A stretch of DNA of 6,803 nt from the NCBI GenBank assembly GCA_031282925.1, contig JAITCT010000183.1, positions 1-6,803 on the forward strand, in the 5' to 3' direction. The notes beneath the pieces were generated by a model. It had not been told where the DNA came from, did not search any database, and was given only the letters and a program-made list of their open reading frames with translations. This DNA is from Dysgonamonadaceae bacterium. GTDB lineage: Bacteria > Bacteroidota > Bacteroidia > Bacteroidales > Azobacteroidaceae. Shown piece by piece: positions 6,635 through 6,803 of this stretch (position 1 is its first letter; each line of letters begins with the position of its first letter). A program made the position numbers and the translations under genes.

Positions 6635-6668
6635 CAAAGGTACACACTTTTTTTTACATAATCGCAAC
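6635..6668 (-). promoter_or_regulatory. Bacteroidetes-type promoter for the recJ operon
   Basis: On the - strand, TACCTTTG (6642-6635) matches the Bacteroidetes -7 consensus TAnnTTTG exactly. A GTTG at 6668-6665, three of four bases like the -33 TTTG, sits 22 nt upstream, slightly wider than usual. Transcription would start near 6629, giving a leader of about 80 nt before the recJ ATG. The leader ends in A/T-rich sequence with no Shine-Dalgarno, as is common in this phylum. No operator is evident. Confidence 0.6.
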
Positions 6669-6699
6669 CATTATGCTGCCTGATCAGGGCAAACGCATT

Positions 6700-6803
6700 T
6701 TAATAATTCAATAATTCAATCAGATAGTCCTTGTTCCAAGCGGCTTTCAGTCGTTTTCCCTTGAGCGAGCCTTTTCGCATATCTTTTCTGAGCAAATTAA
6801 GAG
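6700..6803 (-). CDS. C-terminal end of an unrecognised protein (partial)
   Basis: An open frame enters from the right edge and ends at TAA (6702-6700), giving 33 full codons. The visible residues begin LNLLRKDMRKGSLKGKRLK and end AAWNKDYLIELLNY. The stretch is Lys/Arg-rich and then turns into an amphipathic helix-like tail. I do not recognise the family. The support is that the frame stays open to the window edge with plausible composition, and that it stops about 32 nt before the -33 region of the recJ promoter, as expected for an upstream gene. It might instead be a chance frame; the missing part would settle it. Confidence 0.45.
   Translation of the reverse strand, partial: LNLLRKDMRKGSLKGKRLKAAWNKDYLIELLNY

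Noticed and set aside
6550..6645. Upstream in-frame ATG for recJ, 32 extra residues
   Set aside because: The added piece is unlike RecJ N-termini and would begin upstream of the predicted transcription start near 6629.
1..6803. CRISPR array, tRNA, rRNA or toxin-antitoxin pair
   Set aside because: No regularly spaced direct repeats, cloverleaf sequence, rRNA motif or small gene pair was found on either strand.

Overview
The window looks like a chromosomal stretch of a member of the Bacteroidota, probably Bacteroidales. The evidence is a TAnnTTTG-type -7 promoter element (TACCTTTG) upstream of recJ, A/T-rich translation starts without a Shine-Dalgarno sequence, Bacteroidetes-like RecJ and short RecQ proteins, and AACTYGT-type repeats between genes. 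No species can be named from the sequence alone.

The left third (1-1483, + strand) is a nest of mobile DNA. It starts with the last part of a group II intron: the C-terminal end of its reverse transcriptase/maturase (2-286), a textbook domain V (356-389) and a domain VI with a GTAA-capped stem. The intron ends at about 430, only 3 nt before the ATG of an IS630-family transposase. That transposase (434-1483) is dead: four reading-frame changes break it, and the first catalytic Asp reads as Asn. Positions 1484-1772 hold no gene, but contain a 64-bp nested repeat and a perfect 12-bp palindrome.

The right two thirds (1773-6549, - strand) are an intact, co-directional cluster read right to left: recJ (single-strand 5'-3' exonuclease), recQ (3'-5' helicase, a short form with an unusual layout), then a family 2 glycosyltransferase. 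One promoter candidate lies at about 6635-6668. The two intergenic gaps (57 and 72 bp) each carry an inverted repeat that starts on the stop codon of the upstream gene and encloses a 27-28 nt loop. RecQ unwinding and RecJ digestion are known to act together in recombination repair, so their pairing makes sense. The glycosyltransferase is more likely linked by transcription than by function. At the far right (6700-6803) is the C-terminal end of an unrecognised protein, also on the - strand.

I found no CRISPR array, tRNA, rRNA or clearly new defence or metabolic system. The most unusual signals are the paired stop-codon inverted repeats, the RecQ domain order and the nested repeat at 1619-1682.
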